DNA of 64,000 nucleotides from Flavobacteriaceae bacterium (GCA_002702745.1 PABM01000007.1:1-64000), one strand, 5' to 3'; shown: positions 46,284 through 56,557, counted from the stretch's first letter. Numbers and translations: made by a program. Notes: generated by a model from the letters alone, not told the origin.

Positions 46284-46817
46284 TTATTTTTTTTTAAAAT
46301 CGGTTAGTATTTCTGAAATCATTAACGGAGCTTTTGTTACTGCAATTCTCGCAGATCTAACATATTGTAAAATCCCATATTTATTTAACTTTTCATAAAG
46401 GACATCTAGCTCGTGTGTTCTGCCTGATTTTTCAATTACAAAAAATTCAGGGTTAACTGTTACTATAATTGCATTACTTTCTTTAATTATATTTTGAATT
46501 TTTCTATCATCAAATAACAAAGATGATTTTATTTTAAACAAACATGACTCTTGATATATAGTTTCTTCATCAGTGTGATAGTATGCCTGAATAACTTCAA
46601 TTTGTCTGTTAATTTGACCAACTATTTTTTTTATCAACGATTCTGCTGTAACTACAAGAATAGTCCATCTTTGAACATTTTTGATTTCTGTCATTGATGA
46701 GTTGAAGCTTTCAATATTAATGTGTCTTCTTTGGAATATAGCTGAAATCCTATTTAGCAAACCTACACTATCTTCAGTGTAGACAGAAACTGTATATTTT
46801 ATTAAATTTTTTCCCAT
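46284..46817 (-). CDS. ilvN: Acetolactate synthase small (regulatory) subunit
   Basis: Regulatory partner of IlvB, 177 residues. The N-terminal ACT domain reads YTVSVYTEDSVGLLNRISAIFQRRHINIESFNSS, and the C-terminal ALS_SS region follows (FFVIEKSGRTHELDVLYEKL, RSARIAVTKAP). The binding-loop pattern is preserved, so valine feedback on the first common step is plausible, in contrast to IlvA. It lies 6 bases after ilvB. Confidence 0.95.
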   Translation of the reverse strand: MGKNLIKYTVSVYTEDSVGLLNRISAIFQRRHINIESFNSSMTEIKNVQRWTILVVTAESLIKKIVGQINRQIEVIQAYYHTDEETIYQESCLFKIKSSLLFDDRKIQNIIKESNAIIVTVNPEFFVIEKSGRTHELDVLYEKLNKYGILQYVRSARIAVTKAPLMISEILTDFKKK

Positions 46818-46823
46818 AACTAG

Positions 46824-48512
46824 TTAGCTTAATCTTATTTCTGAAACTGAAGAACCTGTGGGTATCATTGGAAATACATTATCTTCTTTTTCTACAACAA
46901 CTTCCAAAAAATATGGTTCATCAGATTTTATCATTTCCTCTACAGCATTAGCTAAATCTTCTCTTTTAGTTACCCTTTTAGCTTTTAAATAGTAACCTTC
47001 AGCGATTTTTACAAAATCAGGATTTACCATTTCAGTTGAAGCATATCTTTTATCAAAGAATAATTGCTGCCATTGTCTCACCATTCCTAAAAAGTCATTA
47101 TTTAAAACAACTATTTTAACAGCTGCTTTTGTTTGAAAAACAGTACCTAATTCCTGAATAGTCATTTGATAACCTCCATCACCAATAACCGCAACAACTT
47201 CTCTTTCAGGACAAGCCATTTTGGCTCCAATTGCTGCTGGTAATGCAAATCCCATAGTTCCTAGCCCACCGGATGTTATATTGCTTTTTGTTTTATTAAA
47301 ATTAGAATATCTACAAGCAATCATTTGGTGCTGTCCAACATCTGAAACAATAGCCGCATCACCCTTGGTTTGAATATTAATTTCCTTAATTACTTCACCC
47401 ATTCTTAACCCATCTTTCTTTGGGTTTAAATCATCATGTATTACTTTTTTGTATTCAATTTCATATAATTCTTTAAACTTTGCATGCCATTTTTTATAAG
47501 ATTTATTGTCTGTTATTTTTAAAATTTCATTTAAAGTTTGTTTAGCATCACCTAATACTGCAACATCTACTTCAATATTTTTATTTACCTCAGCGGGATC
47601 AATTTCAAAGTGGATAATTTTTGCCTGCTTTGCATATCTATTTACGTCACCTGTAACTCTATCGTCAAATCTCATTCCTATTGCAATAAGCACGTCACAT
47701 TCATTGGTAAGAACATTTGGTGCATAATTTCCATGCATTCCAAGCATTCCAACATTAAGTGGATGACTTGTTGGAATTGCAGAAGCTCCTAGAATCGTCC
47801 AAGCTGCAGGAATTCCAGATTTTTCCACAAATTTAATTAGCTCTTTCTCAGCATTACCTAAAATAACACCTTGACCCCAAACGATAAAAGGTTTTTTTGC
47901 ATTATTTATTAATTCAGCAGCTAGTTTAATATTGTTGAGATTAATTTTTGGTTCTGGCTTATAACTTCTAATACCCTCAGTTTTTTGGTAAGAAAAATTA
48001 ATTTTTTCAAATTGGGCATCTTTGGTTATATCAATTAAGACAGGTCCAGGTCGTCCGCTTTTAGCTATGTAAAATGCCTTAGCAAATATTTCAGGAATTT
48101 CTGATGCTTTGGTTATTTGATAGTTCCATTTGGTAATAGGCGTTGAAATTCCGATAATATCAGTTTCTTGAAATGCATCACTTCCAAGCAAGTGTGAACT
48201 AACTTGACCGGTAATACAAACCATTGGAGTAGAATCAATTTGAGCATCTGCTAAGCCTGTTACTAAATTTGTAGCTCCAGGTCCTGAAGTTGCTATAGCA
48301 ACTCCTACTCTGCCAGAAATTCTTGCAAAACCTTGTGCAGAATGAGTAGCACCTTGTTCGTGTCTAGTTAACACATGATATATTTTATCTTGGTATTTAT
48401 ATAATTCATCATAAACAGGCATTATTGCTCCTCCTGGATATCCATATATGATATCTACTTGCTCCTCTAATAAACATTTTATAACAGCCTCACTACCGGT
48501 AATTTTTGACAT
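46824..48512 (-). CDS. ilvB: Acetolactate synthase large (catalytic) subunit
   Basis: ThDP- and FAD-dependent enzyme that forms acetolactate or acetohydroxybutyrate. IIYGYPGGAIMPVYDELYK and LTRHEQGATHSAQGFARISG (catalytic glutamate region) are at the N-terminus; the ThDP/Mg motif is GDGGYQMTIQELGTV...VVLNND. 562 residues, normal. Second gene of ilvD-B-N-C-A. Confidence 0.97.
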   Translation of the reverse strand: MSKITGSEAVIKCLLEEQVDIIYGYPGGAIMPVYDELYKYQDKIYHVLTRHEQGATHSAQGFARISGRVGVAIATSGPGATNLVTGLADAQIDSTPMVCITGQVSSHLLGSDAFQETDIIGISTPITKWNYQITKASEIPEIFAKAFYIAKSGRPGPVLIDITKDAQFEKINFSYQKTEGIRSYKPEPKINLNNIKLAAELINNAKKPFIVWGQGVILGNAEKELIKFVEKSGIPAAWTILGASAIPTSHPLNVGMLGMHGNYAPNVLTNECDVLIAIGMRFDDRVTGDVNRYAKQAKIIHFEIDPAEVNKNIEVDVAVLGDAKQTLNEILKITDNKSYKKWHAKFKELYEIEYKKVIHDDLNPKKDGLRMGEVIKEINIQTKGDAAIVSDVGQHQMIACRYSNFNKTKSNITSGGLGTMGFALPAAIGAKMACPEREVVAVIGDGGYQMTIQELGTVFQTKAAVKIVVLNNDFLGMVRQWQQLFFDKRYASTEMVNPDFVKIAEGYYLKAKRVTKREDLANAVEEMIKSDEPYFLEVVVEKEDNVFPMIPTGSSVSEIRLS

Positions 48513-48522
48513 AATATTTTAA

Positions 48523-50202
48523 TTAAAATTCATCAGTTACACATCCCAAAGAAGCTGAAGAAACAACATTAGCGTATTTATATAATGATCCTTTTTCAAC
48601 CTTTAATGGAGGGGTTTTCCAATTTTTTCTCCTTGTTGCTAATTCTTTATCGGAAACATGTAACGTTATAGTATTACTTTCAGCATCAATTGATATTTTA
48701 TCTCCATTTTTAACAATAGAAATATTTCCACCCACCTGTGCTTCAGGGGTTATATGACCAACAACAAAACCGTGTGTTCCACCTGAAAATCTTCCATCTG
48801 TAATTAACGCAACATCTTTTCCTAAACCAGCACCCATAATTCCAGCAGTTGGCTTTAACATTTCTGGCATTCCAGGGCCACCCTTTGGACCCACATATCT
48901 GATTACCACAACATCACCCTTTTTAACACTCCCATTTTTTATGCCAATATTTGCTTGTGCTTCAGAATCAAATACATTTGCTGTACCGCTAAAATGAAGC
49001 CCTTCCTTTCCGGTTATTTTAGCAACACTTCCTTCTCTAGCTAAATTTCCGTATAATATCCTTATATGACCTGTTTCTTTTATGGGGTTTTCAAATGATC
49101 TAATTACATCTTGTTCAAAACTTATATTTGCAACATTATCTAAATTTTCCTTCAAGGTTTTTCCAGTTACGGTTAAACAATCGCCATGTAAAAAACCTTT
49201 TTTGAGTAAATATTTAAGTACAACAGGAATTCCTCCGATATCATGTAAATCTTCCATTAGATACTTTCCACTAGGTTTTAAATCGGCAATAAAGGGAGTT
49301 TTTTCACTAATTCTTTGAAAATCATCAAGTGTAAAATCAATTTTTGCAGCTCTTGCAATTGCAAGAAAATGTAAAACTGCATTTGTTGATCCTCCTAGAG
49401 CAACAACAGTTGTTATAGCGTTTTCTATTGATTTTTTGGTTATTATATCTAATGGTTTAATATCAGCCTCAATTAGTTTCTTCATCGACTTTCCTGTGTC
49501 AATTGAAACTTTATTTCTTGTGTTATTGTTGGCAGGAATTGAAGAAGAAAATGGTAAAGACATACCTGTTGCTTCAATAGCCGAAGCCATAGTATTTGCA
49601 GTGTACATTCCTCCACATGCTCCAGACCCAGGACATGATTTTTTGATAATTTCTTTGTATTCTTTATTGTCAATTGATCCTGAAACTTTCTCTCCCCATG
49701 CTTCAAACGCAGAAACAATATCTAATTTTTTCTTTTTGTGGCAGCCAGAATCAATTGTCCCCCCATATAGTAAAATTGATGGTCTATTCAATCTTATCAT
49801 TCCCATCAGTGCACCTGGCATATTTTTATCACAACCAACAACGGTGATTAAACCATCATAACTCATCGCTTGTACAACTGTTTCAACAGAATCTGCAATT
49901 ATATCTCTGGACGGTAAAGAATATCTCATTCCTGGTGTTCCCATAGAAATTCCATCACTTACTCCGATTGTATTAAAAATTAAGCCAACAAAATCGATAC
50001 TATTAACTCCCGATTTTACGTCTAAAGCTATATTATTAAGATGCATGTTACAAGGGTTGCCTTCGTATCCAGTACTTGCAATTCCTATCAGAGGTTTATT
50101 AAAATCTTCATCTGAGAATCCAATAGCATACAACATTGCCTGTGCAGCAGGTTGTGAATTATCCTGTGTAATCGAGGAACTATATTTATTTAATTTTTCC
50201 AT
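48523..50202 (-). CDS. ilvD: Dihydroxy-acid dehydratase
   Basis: Fe-S dehydratase of branched-chain synthesis, 559 residues. Cluster cysteines lie in [26 protein letters not shown] and [50 protein letters not shown] is the conserved active-site region. First gene of the ilv operon. The 101-base space upstream has no ATG-initiated leader peptide, so unlike pheA it shows no visible attenuator. Confidence 0.97.
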   Translation of the reverse strand: MEKLNKYSSSITQDNSQPAAQAMLYAIGFSDEDFNKPLIGIASTGYEGNPCNMHLNNIALDVKSGVNSIDFVGLIFNTIGVSDGISMGTPGMRYSLPSRDIIADSVETVVQAMSYDGLITVVGCDKNMPGALMGMIRLNRPSILLYGGTIDSGCHKKKKLDIVSAFEAWGEKVSGSIDNKEYKEIIKKSCPGSGACGGMYTANTMASAIEATGMSLPFSSSIPANNNTRNKVSIDTGKSMKKLIEADIKPLDIITKKSIENAITTVVALGGSTNAVLHFLAIARAAKIDFTLDDFQRISEKTPFIADLKPSGKYLMEDLHDIGGIPVVLKYLLKKGFLHGDCLTVTGKTLKENLDNVANISFEQDVIRSFENPIKETGHIRILYGNLAREGSVAKITGKEGLHFSGTANVFDSEAQANIGIKNGSVKKGDVVVIRYVGPKGGPGMPEMLKPTAGIMGAGLGKDVALITDGRFSGGTHGFVVGHITPEAQVGGNISIVKNGDKISIDAESNTITLHVSDKELATRRKNWKTPPLKVEKGSLYKYANVVSSASLGCVTDEF

Positions 50203-50258
50203 CTGTAAAAAAGAAAATTACCTATGTAAATAAATTTAAATAGATAATCTAATCTGTA

Positions 50259-50275
50259 AAGAAAAACTTTTTCTT
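50259..50275. terminator. Weak A/T hairpin between the outer-membrane protein gene and ilvD
   Basis: AAGAAAAA and TTTTTCTT form a short perfect inverted repeat around one central base. It lies 28 bases past the stop of the outer-membrane protein gene. All pairs but one are A-T, so it is a weak terminator at best. The 9-mer TTTACAGAT occurs twice on the minus strand nearby, once just after the hairpin and once at the ilvD start. Confidence 0.3.
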
Positions 50276-50303
50276 CAATTAAAAAAAGAATTATTCAGAA
50301 AAC

Positions 50304-53057
50304 TTAAAGACTATAAATTAGTCTTAATGTGATAAATCTTGGTTGAATAAAGTATTCATTGGTACTAACAGAGATATTAGATACATTTGATTGACTTTGG
50401 GATTTTGTATCCAATAAGTTAGTTGCTCTTAATTCAAACTCCCATTTACTGTCCTTATCCCTTCTGTAAGAAATAGCTGCATCAAAAAATTCATAATCGT
50501 TAATAATTGAATTTTGATCTTTGAACTTGGTCGTGGAATAATTTGATCTGAAAGTAAATGATTTTAATATAAGTGCATCTATTTCAATAAATGGACTTTC
50601 TGTGAAATACTTAGTTTCTAAATCTCCAATATTTGTTTCACTTACCGAGTACTTCATACCGGCTTCGAAGTTGGGAGCATTCTTAAATAAAGTCCTCACA
50701 GAGGCATTATAGTTTTGAGAGAAAGTTTCGTTTAAGCTTGGCCTTGAGGTGTCCTGTATAAATTGATTAAATTTAGATAAATTAAAGTTTGTCCCTAAAG
50801 TTCCTCTTATCTTACCAAAAGATCTTTGATATCTTCCGAATGCGGATATATTTTCATCCGCGAATCCAGAATTAAAGGGACTACTTGTAGCAATTACACT
50901 TTCAAAACTAGTTAGATTTCTTATTTGATCAATAGATTTATTGTAGTTGATTCCAGCATATACATTTGTATAATTAAAAAGGTTAAAACTATAATAGTTT
51001 AAACTTATATTATGCGAAATTGCATTTTGTAAATCCTGTGTGCCGATAAAAATTGAGTTGTAGTTATTTAATACTAGTCCTCTAGCAATTTTACTAACAT
51101 CTGTAAATTGTGTTCTCATTGCATAATTTAACCTGAGTGTCTCGCTGTCCTTCAGTTGAATAATCATATTAAAATCAGGAAGGAGTTTAAAAAATGATTT
51201 TTTATAATTTATAAATCCAGCGTCAAAAGCCTCATTCTGAGAATTTTCAGAATTGTATGAATGAGCTGTAAATCCTGGGCTGATTGTAAATTTTCCAGTT
51301 TTTAATCTATAATGTAATCCCAAATAAATGTCATTAAACACATACCTAACATCATTATAATCTGTACCATTAATTATTATAGGAGTTGGATTATATATTT
51401 CATCACTTGAACTGGAGAGAAACTGAAAAATATCTGAGCCAAATTCCTGCTTACTGTAAATTGTTCCAAAAGTCAAATTAATATCGCTCTTTTTATTTAT
51501 AATATTCCAGTAATCAACTTTAGCATCTAGTTGGTTTGACTTAACCTTTTTTTCCTGAGCAATATTATAAAAGGGAAGAGAATTATCCAGTCCTAGTCCA
51601 GTAGCTGTAGTTTGATAGTTCTCGTTATTTTCCAAAATAGCATTATAAAAAGGATCTTCATCCTTGATTAAATGTTGGGCTTCTAAAGCAAAAATATTTT
51701 TTTCATTAAGTGTGTAATAATAATTCAGGTTCTGATTTATACTAAATGTTTCAGCATCATCTAATTGATCAATAGCTCCAATAACAGAAGATAAATAATT
51801 TTGATCTTGAGATTCATTTGTTAATCTGCCTAAAATCTCGTAATCAAGCTGATTATTGACATTTGGGATATATTTTAATGAAAACTTACCAATTCCAAGC
51901 TCACTAATTTGAGAAGTGTTTGTTTGGGTATATTCATCTGGAATATTTTGAGGTAAACCAACATATTGAGTGCTGTTATTTTGTTGTATCTCAGTCTCAC
52001 TATTTGTCAGAATTAAAAAGGCAGAATAGTCAATTTTCTTATCTGGTGAATAGCTTGAGTTTATTGCAACAAACTCAGTATTAATATCCTTTGCTCTATT
52101 ATTTTGAAGCTGTAAAAAACTAAGATTATTGTTTCCAAGAGAAATATTTGTACCGCTTTTTCCACTTGGTCTGTTAAAGCCTGCTGAAAAATTCCAATAA
52201 TCTCTTCTTGTAAAGGCCTGTTCACCAATATTGTTCAGATCGCCAATAACATTTATACTGTAGGTTGGGCTGTAATAAAAAAGCTTTGGTTGAAAAATGT
52301 GCAAGTCCAGCTTTTGATTTTGTGTATAAGCAGGTGATTCACCTGCACCTGCAAGTATATTTCCAAACCAAAATTTATCTTTTCCTTTTTTTAACTTAAT
52401 ATTAATTGCAATATTCTCCTGATTATTTTGAACTGAACTAAGTTGACCAACTTCTGCATAATTCTTTAAAATTTGAACCTTATCAACAGCTTTTGAAGGA
52501 ATATTCTTCGAAGCAATTTTAGAATCACCATCAAAAAAATCTTTTCCTTCAACCATAATTTTTGTGACAGCTTTCCCCTCAACCTCTATTTCACCATCGT
52601 CATTAACCTCAACTCCAGGTAGATTTTTTAAGACATCTTCAAGCTTTCTCTCTGTTCCAGTTTTAAAAGAATCGGCATCATAAACAAGCGTGTCACCACT
52701 AACTACTACTGGCATTTCATAAGTCAATTCAACAGCATCTAGCTGGTTGTCAGATCTAAGCAAAAAGTCTTTAGCTAAATCAGTTTCCCCTGATTTAAAT
52801 GTTTGAGAAAATGTAGCCATCCCTATATAGCTAACTTGGAGATTATAATTATTATTTTTCTTTAAATTTAACTTATAAACCCCTTGATTGTCTGACATGG
52901 CAAAAGTCTCAAGAGTATTTGATTCAGAATCAATAAGAATTATGTTAGCCAATTCTAGAGGAGTGCCTAAACTATCGGTAACCTTACCACTCATCTTTAT
53001 TTGAGAAAATGTCATTGAGCTTATTAGTAAAAAAAGAATTATAGTATATTTTTTCAT
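50304..53057 (-). CDS. TonB-receptor-like outer-membrane beta-barrel protein
   Basis: The product is 917 residues: signal peptide (1-18, ends TFSQ), carboxypeptidase-regulatory-like domain (about 20-105, KVTDSLGTPLELANIILIDSES), plug-like domain (YDADSFKTGTERKLEDVLKNLPGVEVNDDGEIEVEGKAVTKIMVEGKDFF), then a long barrel. This architecture is the 'outer membrane beta-barrel family' often encoded next to GLPGLI proteins in Bacteroidetes. The cargo is unknown. It is the last gene of GLPGLI-alkB-barrel, 3 bases after alkB, which makes a hydrophobic substrate conceivable but unproven. Confidence 0.88.
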   Translation of the reverse strand: MKKYTIILFLLISSMTFSQIKMSGKVTDSLGTPLELANIILIDSESNTLETFAMSDNQGVYKLNLKKNNNYNLQVSYIGMATFSQTFKSGETDLAKDFLLRSDNQLDAVELTYEMPVVVSGDTLVYDADSFKTGTERKLEDVLKNLPGVEVNDDGEIEVEGKAVTKIMVEGKDFFDGDSKIASKNIPSKAVDKVQILKNYAEVGQLSSVQNNQENIAINIKLKKGKDKFWFGNILAGAGESPAYTQNQKLDLHIFQPKLFYYSPTYSINVIGDLNNIGEQAFTRRDYWNFSAGFNRPSGKSGTNISLGNNNLSFLQLQNNRAKDINTEFVAINSSYSPDKKIDYSAFLILTNSETEIQQNNSTQYVGLPQNIPDEYTQTNTSQISELGIGKFSLKYIPNVNNQLDYEILGRLTNESQDQNYLSSVIGAIDQLDDAETFSINQNLNYYYTLNEKNIFALEAQHLIKDEDPFYNAILENNENYQTTATGLGLDNSLPFYNIAQEKKVKSNQLDAKVDYWNIINKKSDINLTFGTIYSKQEFGSDIFQFLSSSSDEIYNPTPIIINGTDYNDVRYVFNDIYLGLHYRLKTGKFTISPGFTAHSYNSENSQNEAFDAGFINYKKSFFKLLPDFNMIIQLKDSETLRLNYAMRTQFTDVSKIARGLVLNNYNSIFIGTQDLQNAISHNISLNYYSFNLFNYTNVYAGINYNKSIDQIRNLTSFESVIATSSPFNSGFADENISAFGRYQRSFGKIRGTLGTNFNLSKFNQFIQDTSRPSLNETFSQNYNASVRTLFKNAPNFEAGMKYSVSETNIGDLETKYFTESPFIEIDALILKSFTFRSNYSTTKFKDQNSIINDYEFFDAAISYRRDKDSKWEFELRATNLLDTKSQSQSNVSNISVSTNEYFIQPRFITLRLIYSL

Positions 53058-53060
53058 TAT

Positions 53061-54155
53061 TTAATTTTTTAATGATAGTTCATACATGTCCCTAGGAACC
53101 CTAGGATTCATTAATTTAAACCAAATCACCGGAACAAAAGAAAGTAAAATACTTGTTGGATAACCATAAGGTAATTGCGGGGAATCATCAATCGAGCTCA
53201 AGTTTTGATATTCAGTTTCGGCTATCCTATGGTGATCACTATGCCTTGTCAATTCATATAGAACTATTCTCCCAAGAATGTGATTTGAATTCCATGAGTG
53301 TTTCTGTTGAACTCTCTCATATCTTCCAGATGGTAATTTTTTTCTAAGTAATCCATAATGTTCAATATAATTAACACTTTCAAACATTATAATTGAAAAA
53401 AGAGCAGCGAGTAGACAGAATACCAATCCTTTTAACGAAAACAGAAAGAGAATCAAAAGTAAATATGACAGTTGAATTATAGCATACCAAAACATATCAT
53501 TATAAATTGAAAAAAATGAAATTTTTTTCTTTGATAATCTATTCTTCTGAATTTTTATAGCACTTAAGAGCTCTCCCCGAATAGCACTTATCCAAAAAGA
53601 ATATATTGGCTCATTATATTTTGCAGTTACAGGATCCTCTTTTGTTGCAACATTTAAATGGTGGCCAAAGTTGTGCTCTAAATAAAAATGCATATAGAGA
53701 GATGGTATTAAAAGGAATTTCCCTAAAAACCTTTCATATGTTTTAGTCCTATGACATAATTCATGAGCTACATTGATTCCATTAGAAACTATAACCAAGC
53801 CGACTGTGAGTAGTGAACCGATAAATTCTAGTGAAAAATAATCATAGATTATAATTTTTTTAAGCGAAAAAAATAGTAATCCAAACACAATTGGAATATT
53901 CAAATAAAGCATAATATCAAAAATCCAATGAATTGCCTTTTCTGACCTTTTTGTTTCTAGTTTGTCAATTCCTAGGGTTGTAAGAATGAATTCTACAATC
54001 GGAATAATAATAAATATGTAGGCAGGCGTTATAAATAACCAATAACCTTCAAAATAAATTCCGATTAATGCTGTCAAGGGAATAGAATACGCCATCAAGT
54101 ATTTAAAATCTGAAAACAGAAAACTATTAAACAATTTTAAATCACTTCTATTCAT
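53061..54155 (-). CDS. alkB: AlkB-type alkane 1-monooxygenase
   Basis: Integral-membrane di-iron hydroxylase that oxidises medium-chain alkanes at the terminal carbon with electrons from rubredoxin. All signature histidine boxes are visible: HELCHR (131-136), EHNFGHHLNVATKEDP (160-174), NYIEHYGL (262-269) and RHSDHH (304-309). Four to six hydrophobic segments surround them. 364 residues. No rubredoxin or rubredoxin reductase gene is in the window. It sits between the GLPGLI protein (7 bases) and the barrel protein (3 bases). The boxes favour alkane hydroxylase over fatty-acid desaturase or xylene monooxygenase. Confidence 0.92.
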   Translation of the reverse strand: MNRSDLKLFNSFLFSDFKYLMAYSIPLTALIGIYFEGYWLFITPAYIFIIIPIVEFILTTLGIDKLETKRSEKAIHWIFDIMLYLNIPIVFGLLFFSLKKIIIYDYFSLEFIGSLLTVGLVIVSNGINVAHELCHRTKTYERFLGKFLLIPSLYMHFYLEHNFGHHLNVATKEDPVTAKYNEPIYSFWISAIRGELLSAIKIQKNRLSKKKISFFSIYNDMFWYAIIQLSYLLLILFLFSLKGLVFCLLAALFSIIMFESVNYIEHYGLLRKKLPSGRYERVQQKHSWNSNHILGRIVLYELTRHSDHHRIAETEYQNLSSIDDSPQLPYGYPTSILLSFVPVIWFKLMNPRVPRDMYELSLKN

Positions 54156-54162
54156 TTGAAAC

Positions 54163-55050
54163 TTAGTTTTTTCTTATTGATTTAGATCTTCCACCTCTCC
54201 ACATTTCTCTCATTTCTTTTGTTTTTACCTCGACAATATTTTCAAACTCGGATCTTGACACAAATTCACCTTTAGTTGGCTCTGAAATCTGAATTCTTTT
54301 TTCCGGATTCATAACAACTTTAGTACATAACATAACTGTTTTATCTGTTATAAGTTCTAAAATTAGACCCGGAAGACCACCATATTCAGCAGGACCATGG
54401 CTTACGGGAATTTGAGGAGTATACCACGCCGTAATAGTTTCAACTTCTGCGTTAACAACTACTTCATTCAGCTCTTCGACTTTTTTATTAGTGTTATCAA
54501 CTGAACTTTTTTTCTTAATCTTATTATCTTTAGTTTCTTTTGACTCTTTTTCGGCTTTCCTCCAAACACTAGTCATTGTTTTTGGTTTTTTTACCTGTGC
54601 CGTCGCTTTAAAACATAGATAATTACCAATCATCTTCTGTTCTTTTTGCATAACCCACTTGATTTTATTTGCATCGTTTGAAATCAAAAACTTTTTACCC
54701 ATAAACTCTGTACTTTGCAGTGATTTTTTTGTTGAAATATCCTTAAAAACCGGACCACCGGCAGATGCCCACATTCTTCCCCATCCTCTGCCACCACCAC
54801 TTCCTGGTGCATCTAGCCTTTCCTCTTGCTGATAAACAGATTTAGTCTTGTCAAAGGTTAATATGTAAACTGGTTCTAAAAAAGGTTTCATTCTTTCTTT
54901 CATTGATTTTTTTTGTTCAGCGGACATTCTATCTCCCCATGATCCAAAATCCATGGATGTTTGTGTCTTATAAAAGGCCTGACCTTGAAAGTCCTGAGAA
55001 CTAATTGTTAAGGGAAATAAAAGAATAAATAAGTAAAGGATTTTATTCAT
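54163..55050 (-). CDS. GLPGLI-family periplasmic protein
   Basis: The 295-residue product has a signal peptide (1-18, ISSQ). The family motif appears in full as YGGLPGLILELI at about two thirds of the length. Before it lie WVMQKEQKMIGNYLCFKATAQ and, after a charged Lys/Glu linker, VETITAWYTPQIPVSHGP, all typical. A Gly/Trp-rich stretch (GSGGGRGWGRMW) is peculiar to this member. The function of the family is unknown; members are widely paired with outer-membrane barrel proteins, as here. First gene of the operon, divergent from the secreted protein at 55140. Confidence 0.9.
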   Translation of the reverse strand: MNKILYLFILLFPLTISSQDFQGQAFYKTQTSMDFGSWGDRMSAEQKKSMKERMKPFLEPVYILTFDKTKSVYQQEERLDAPGSGGGRGWGRMWASAGGPVFKDISTKKSLQSTEFMGKKFLISNDANKIKWVMQKEQKMIGNYLCFKATAQVKKPKTMTSVWRKAEKESKETKDNKIKKKSSVDNTNKKVEELNEVVVNAEVETITAWYTPQIPVSHGPAEYGGLPGLILELITDKTVMLCTKVVMNPEKRIQISEPTKGEFVSRSEFENIVEVKTKEMREMWRGGRSKSIRKN

Positions 55051-55119
55051 ATTTTTTTGTTTTAAATTTAGAAACTACACACCAAATCAACTGTTAATAT
55101 GGAGTTAAATTAATCATAA

Positions 55120-55127
55120 TATTTTTG
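55120..55127 (+). promoter_or_regulatory. -7 promoter element of the secreted protein gene at 55140
   Basis: TATTTTTG matches TAnnTTTG exactly and ends 12 bases before the ATG at 55140. The in-frame TTG at 55125 is part of it and is therefore rejected as a start. Confidence 0.45.
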
Positions 55128-55139
55128 TACATTGACATT

Positions 55140-55919
55140 ATGAGAACACAATTATTGTTCCTTTTTGTTTTTTTAAATTATTTTTCTGCTCACAATCAAA
55201 TTACTTTAGATAAAATTGACAGGATTAGTTACGATAATAGCAATCAATTAATTTGGGTTGATAATCTGGGAGAATCTTATTTTTTGGAAGGGGATAAATT
55301 AAGAAAAAATAAGAATTTTATTTTTTCAGATTCTTCATTAGGTCTTTTGAATAAAGTTGATTTTTATAATAACTTCAAATTAAAAGTATGGTACCCGGCT
55401 TTTAATACCCTAGTAATTTTAGATAATTATTTAAACGAAATAACAAGAGTTCAGTTTAATAAAGCCTCATCCATCTTTGAAATCTCTAATATATCATCTG
55501 CAAATGAGAATGATGTCTGGGTTTATGACGAGTCAGACATGAGTATAAAAAAATTTGATTTTTTTAATCAAGTTTTTATTGATAACGTCCAAACTCAAAT
55601 TGATGGGAATTTAATTGACATGAAAAGTAATTATAATTATTTGTGGGCTTTAACAGAAAAACACCTTTATAAAATAAATTATAACGGTTTAATAATTTTT
55701 AAAAAAGAAAATAGATTTGCGTACACAAAAATAGGATTTTATAAAAATGATATTTTACTTTCGAATGAATCAGAATTGTATCATTTAGAAAATGACAAAG
55801 AATTATTCACAAAAATTAAACTTGAAAAATTATTTGTAAAAGATTTTTTCGTAATCAATGAAACCTTGTATATTTATGACAAGGATCATTTAAACAAATA
55901 TTTAATTTTAAGTAACTAA
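55140..55919 (+). CDS. Secreted protein of unknown function, possible beta-propeller
   Basis: The product is 259 residues from ATG 55140 with a signal peptide (MRTQLLFLFVFLNYFSAHNQ). The mature part is made of repeated short beta-rich units of about 40 residues (ISYDNSNQLIWVDNLGESYFLEG, NNFKLKVWYPAFNTLVILDNYLN, SANENDVWVYDESDMSIKKFD, NYNYLWALTEKHLYKINYNG), a pattern that suggests a beta-propeller-like fold. I do not recognise the family. One base separates it from the deoxynucleoside kinase gene, so the two are probably cotranscribed. Confidence 0.8.
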   Translation: MRTQLLFLFVFLNYFSAHNQITLDKIDRISYDNSNQLIWVDNLGESYFLEGDKLRKNKNFIFSDSSLGLLNKVDFYNNFKLKVWYPAFNTLVILDNYLNEITRVQFNKASSIFEISNISSANENDVWVYDESDMSIKKFDFFNQVFIDNVQTQIDGNLIDMKSNYNYLWALTEKHLYKINYNGLIIFKKENRFAYTKIGFYKNDILLSNESELYHLENDKELFTKIKLEKLFVKDFFVINETLYIYDKDHLNKYLILSN

Positions 55920-55920
55920 A

Positions 55921-56526
55921 ATGCACATAGCAATAGCGGGAAATATTGGTGCCGGAAAAACTACATTGACAAAGCTTCTGGCTAAACATTATAAGTTCAA
56001 CAAGCAATTAGAAGATGTAGTTAAGAATCCTTACCTAGATGATTTTTATAATCAGATGGAAAGGTGGAGCTTTAATCTTCAAATTTATTTTTTAAATAGC
56101 AGATTTAGGCAAGTAAAAGAAATTCATGATAAAAATAAAAATGTCATTCAAGACAGAACTATTTATGAAGATGCAAACATTTTTGCGCCTAATTTACACG
56201 CGATGGGTCTGATGACCAATCGTGATTTTGAAAACTATAGGTCATTGTTTGATTTGATGGAAGAGAATGTCGCAGCTCCTGATCTTTTAATATATTTAAG
56301 AAGTTCCATTCCAAATCTTGTATCACAAATTCACAAACGTGGACGTGAGTATGAAAATTCTATAAGCATTGAGTATTTAAGTAGGTTAAATGAAAGATAC
56401 GAAGCTTGGATTCACAATTATAAAAAAGGTACATTATTAATTATTGATATAGACGATTTAGATTTTGTTGAAAATAAAGATGACCTCAGAGAGGTTATCT
56501 CATTGATTGATAAAAAGATGAAATAA
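55921..56526 (+). CDS. Deoxynucleoside kinase
   Basis: Phosphorylates deoxynucleosides (dA/dG/dC type) for salvage. P-loop GNIGAGKTT at residues 7-15. The family motif for base and sugar binding includes QDRTIYEDANIFA, and the lid has HKRGREYENSISIEYL. 201 residues, without a transit or signal sequence. The precise base preference cannot be read. It is followed by a terminator at 56525-56552. Confidence 0.92.
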   Translation: MHIAIAGNIGAGKTTLTKLLAKHYKFNKQLEDVVKNPYLDDFYNQMERWSFNLQIYFLNSRFRQVKEIHDKNKNVIQDRTIYEDANIFAPNLHAMGLMTNRDFENYRSLFDLMEENVAAPDLLIYLRSSIPNLVSQIHKRGREYENSISIEYLSRLNERYEAWIHNYKKGTLLIIDIDDLDFVENKDDLREVISLIDKKMK

Positions 56527-56552
56527 AAAAAGCCTAATATGAGGATTTTTTT
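56525..56552. terminator. Bidirectional terminator between the deoxynucleoside kinase gene and hppA
   Basis: AAAAAAGCCT and AGGATTTTTT pair with one mismatch around a 6-base loop, with T runs on both strands. It lies between two convergent genes and can serve both: the kinase on the plus strand and the pyrophosphatase on the minus strand. Confidence 0.75.
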
Positions 56553-56557
56553 ATTGT

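Noticed and set aside
49436..49861. 141-codon frame antisense to ilvD
   Set aside because: It lies wholly opposite a well-conserved enzyme gene, has no recognisable domain, and similar antisense frames occur over most genes here.
50203..50303. Leader-peptide attenuator before ilvD
   Set aside because: No ATG-initiated short frame rich in Ile, Leu or Val exists there, and the only hairpin is a weak A/T one belonging to the preceding gene.
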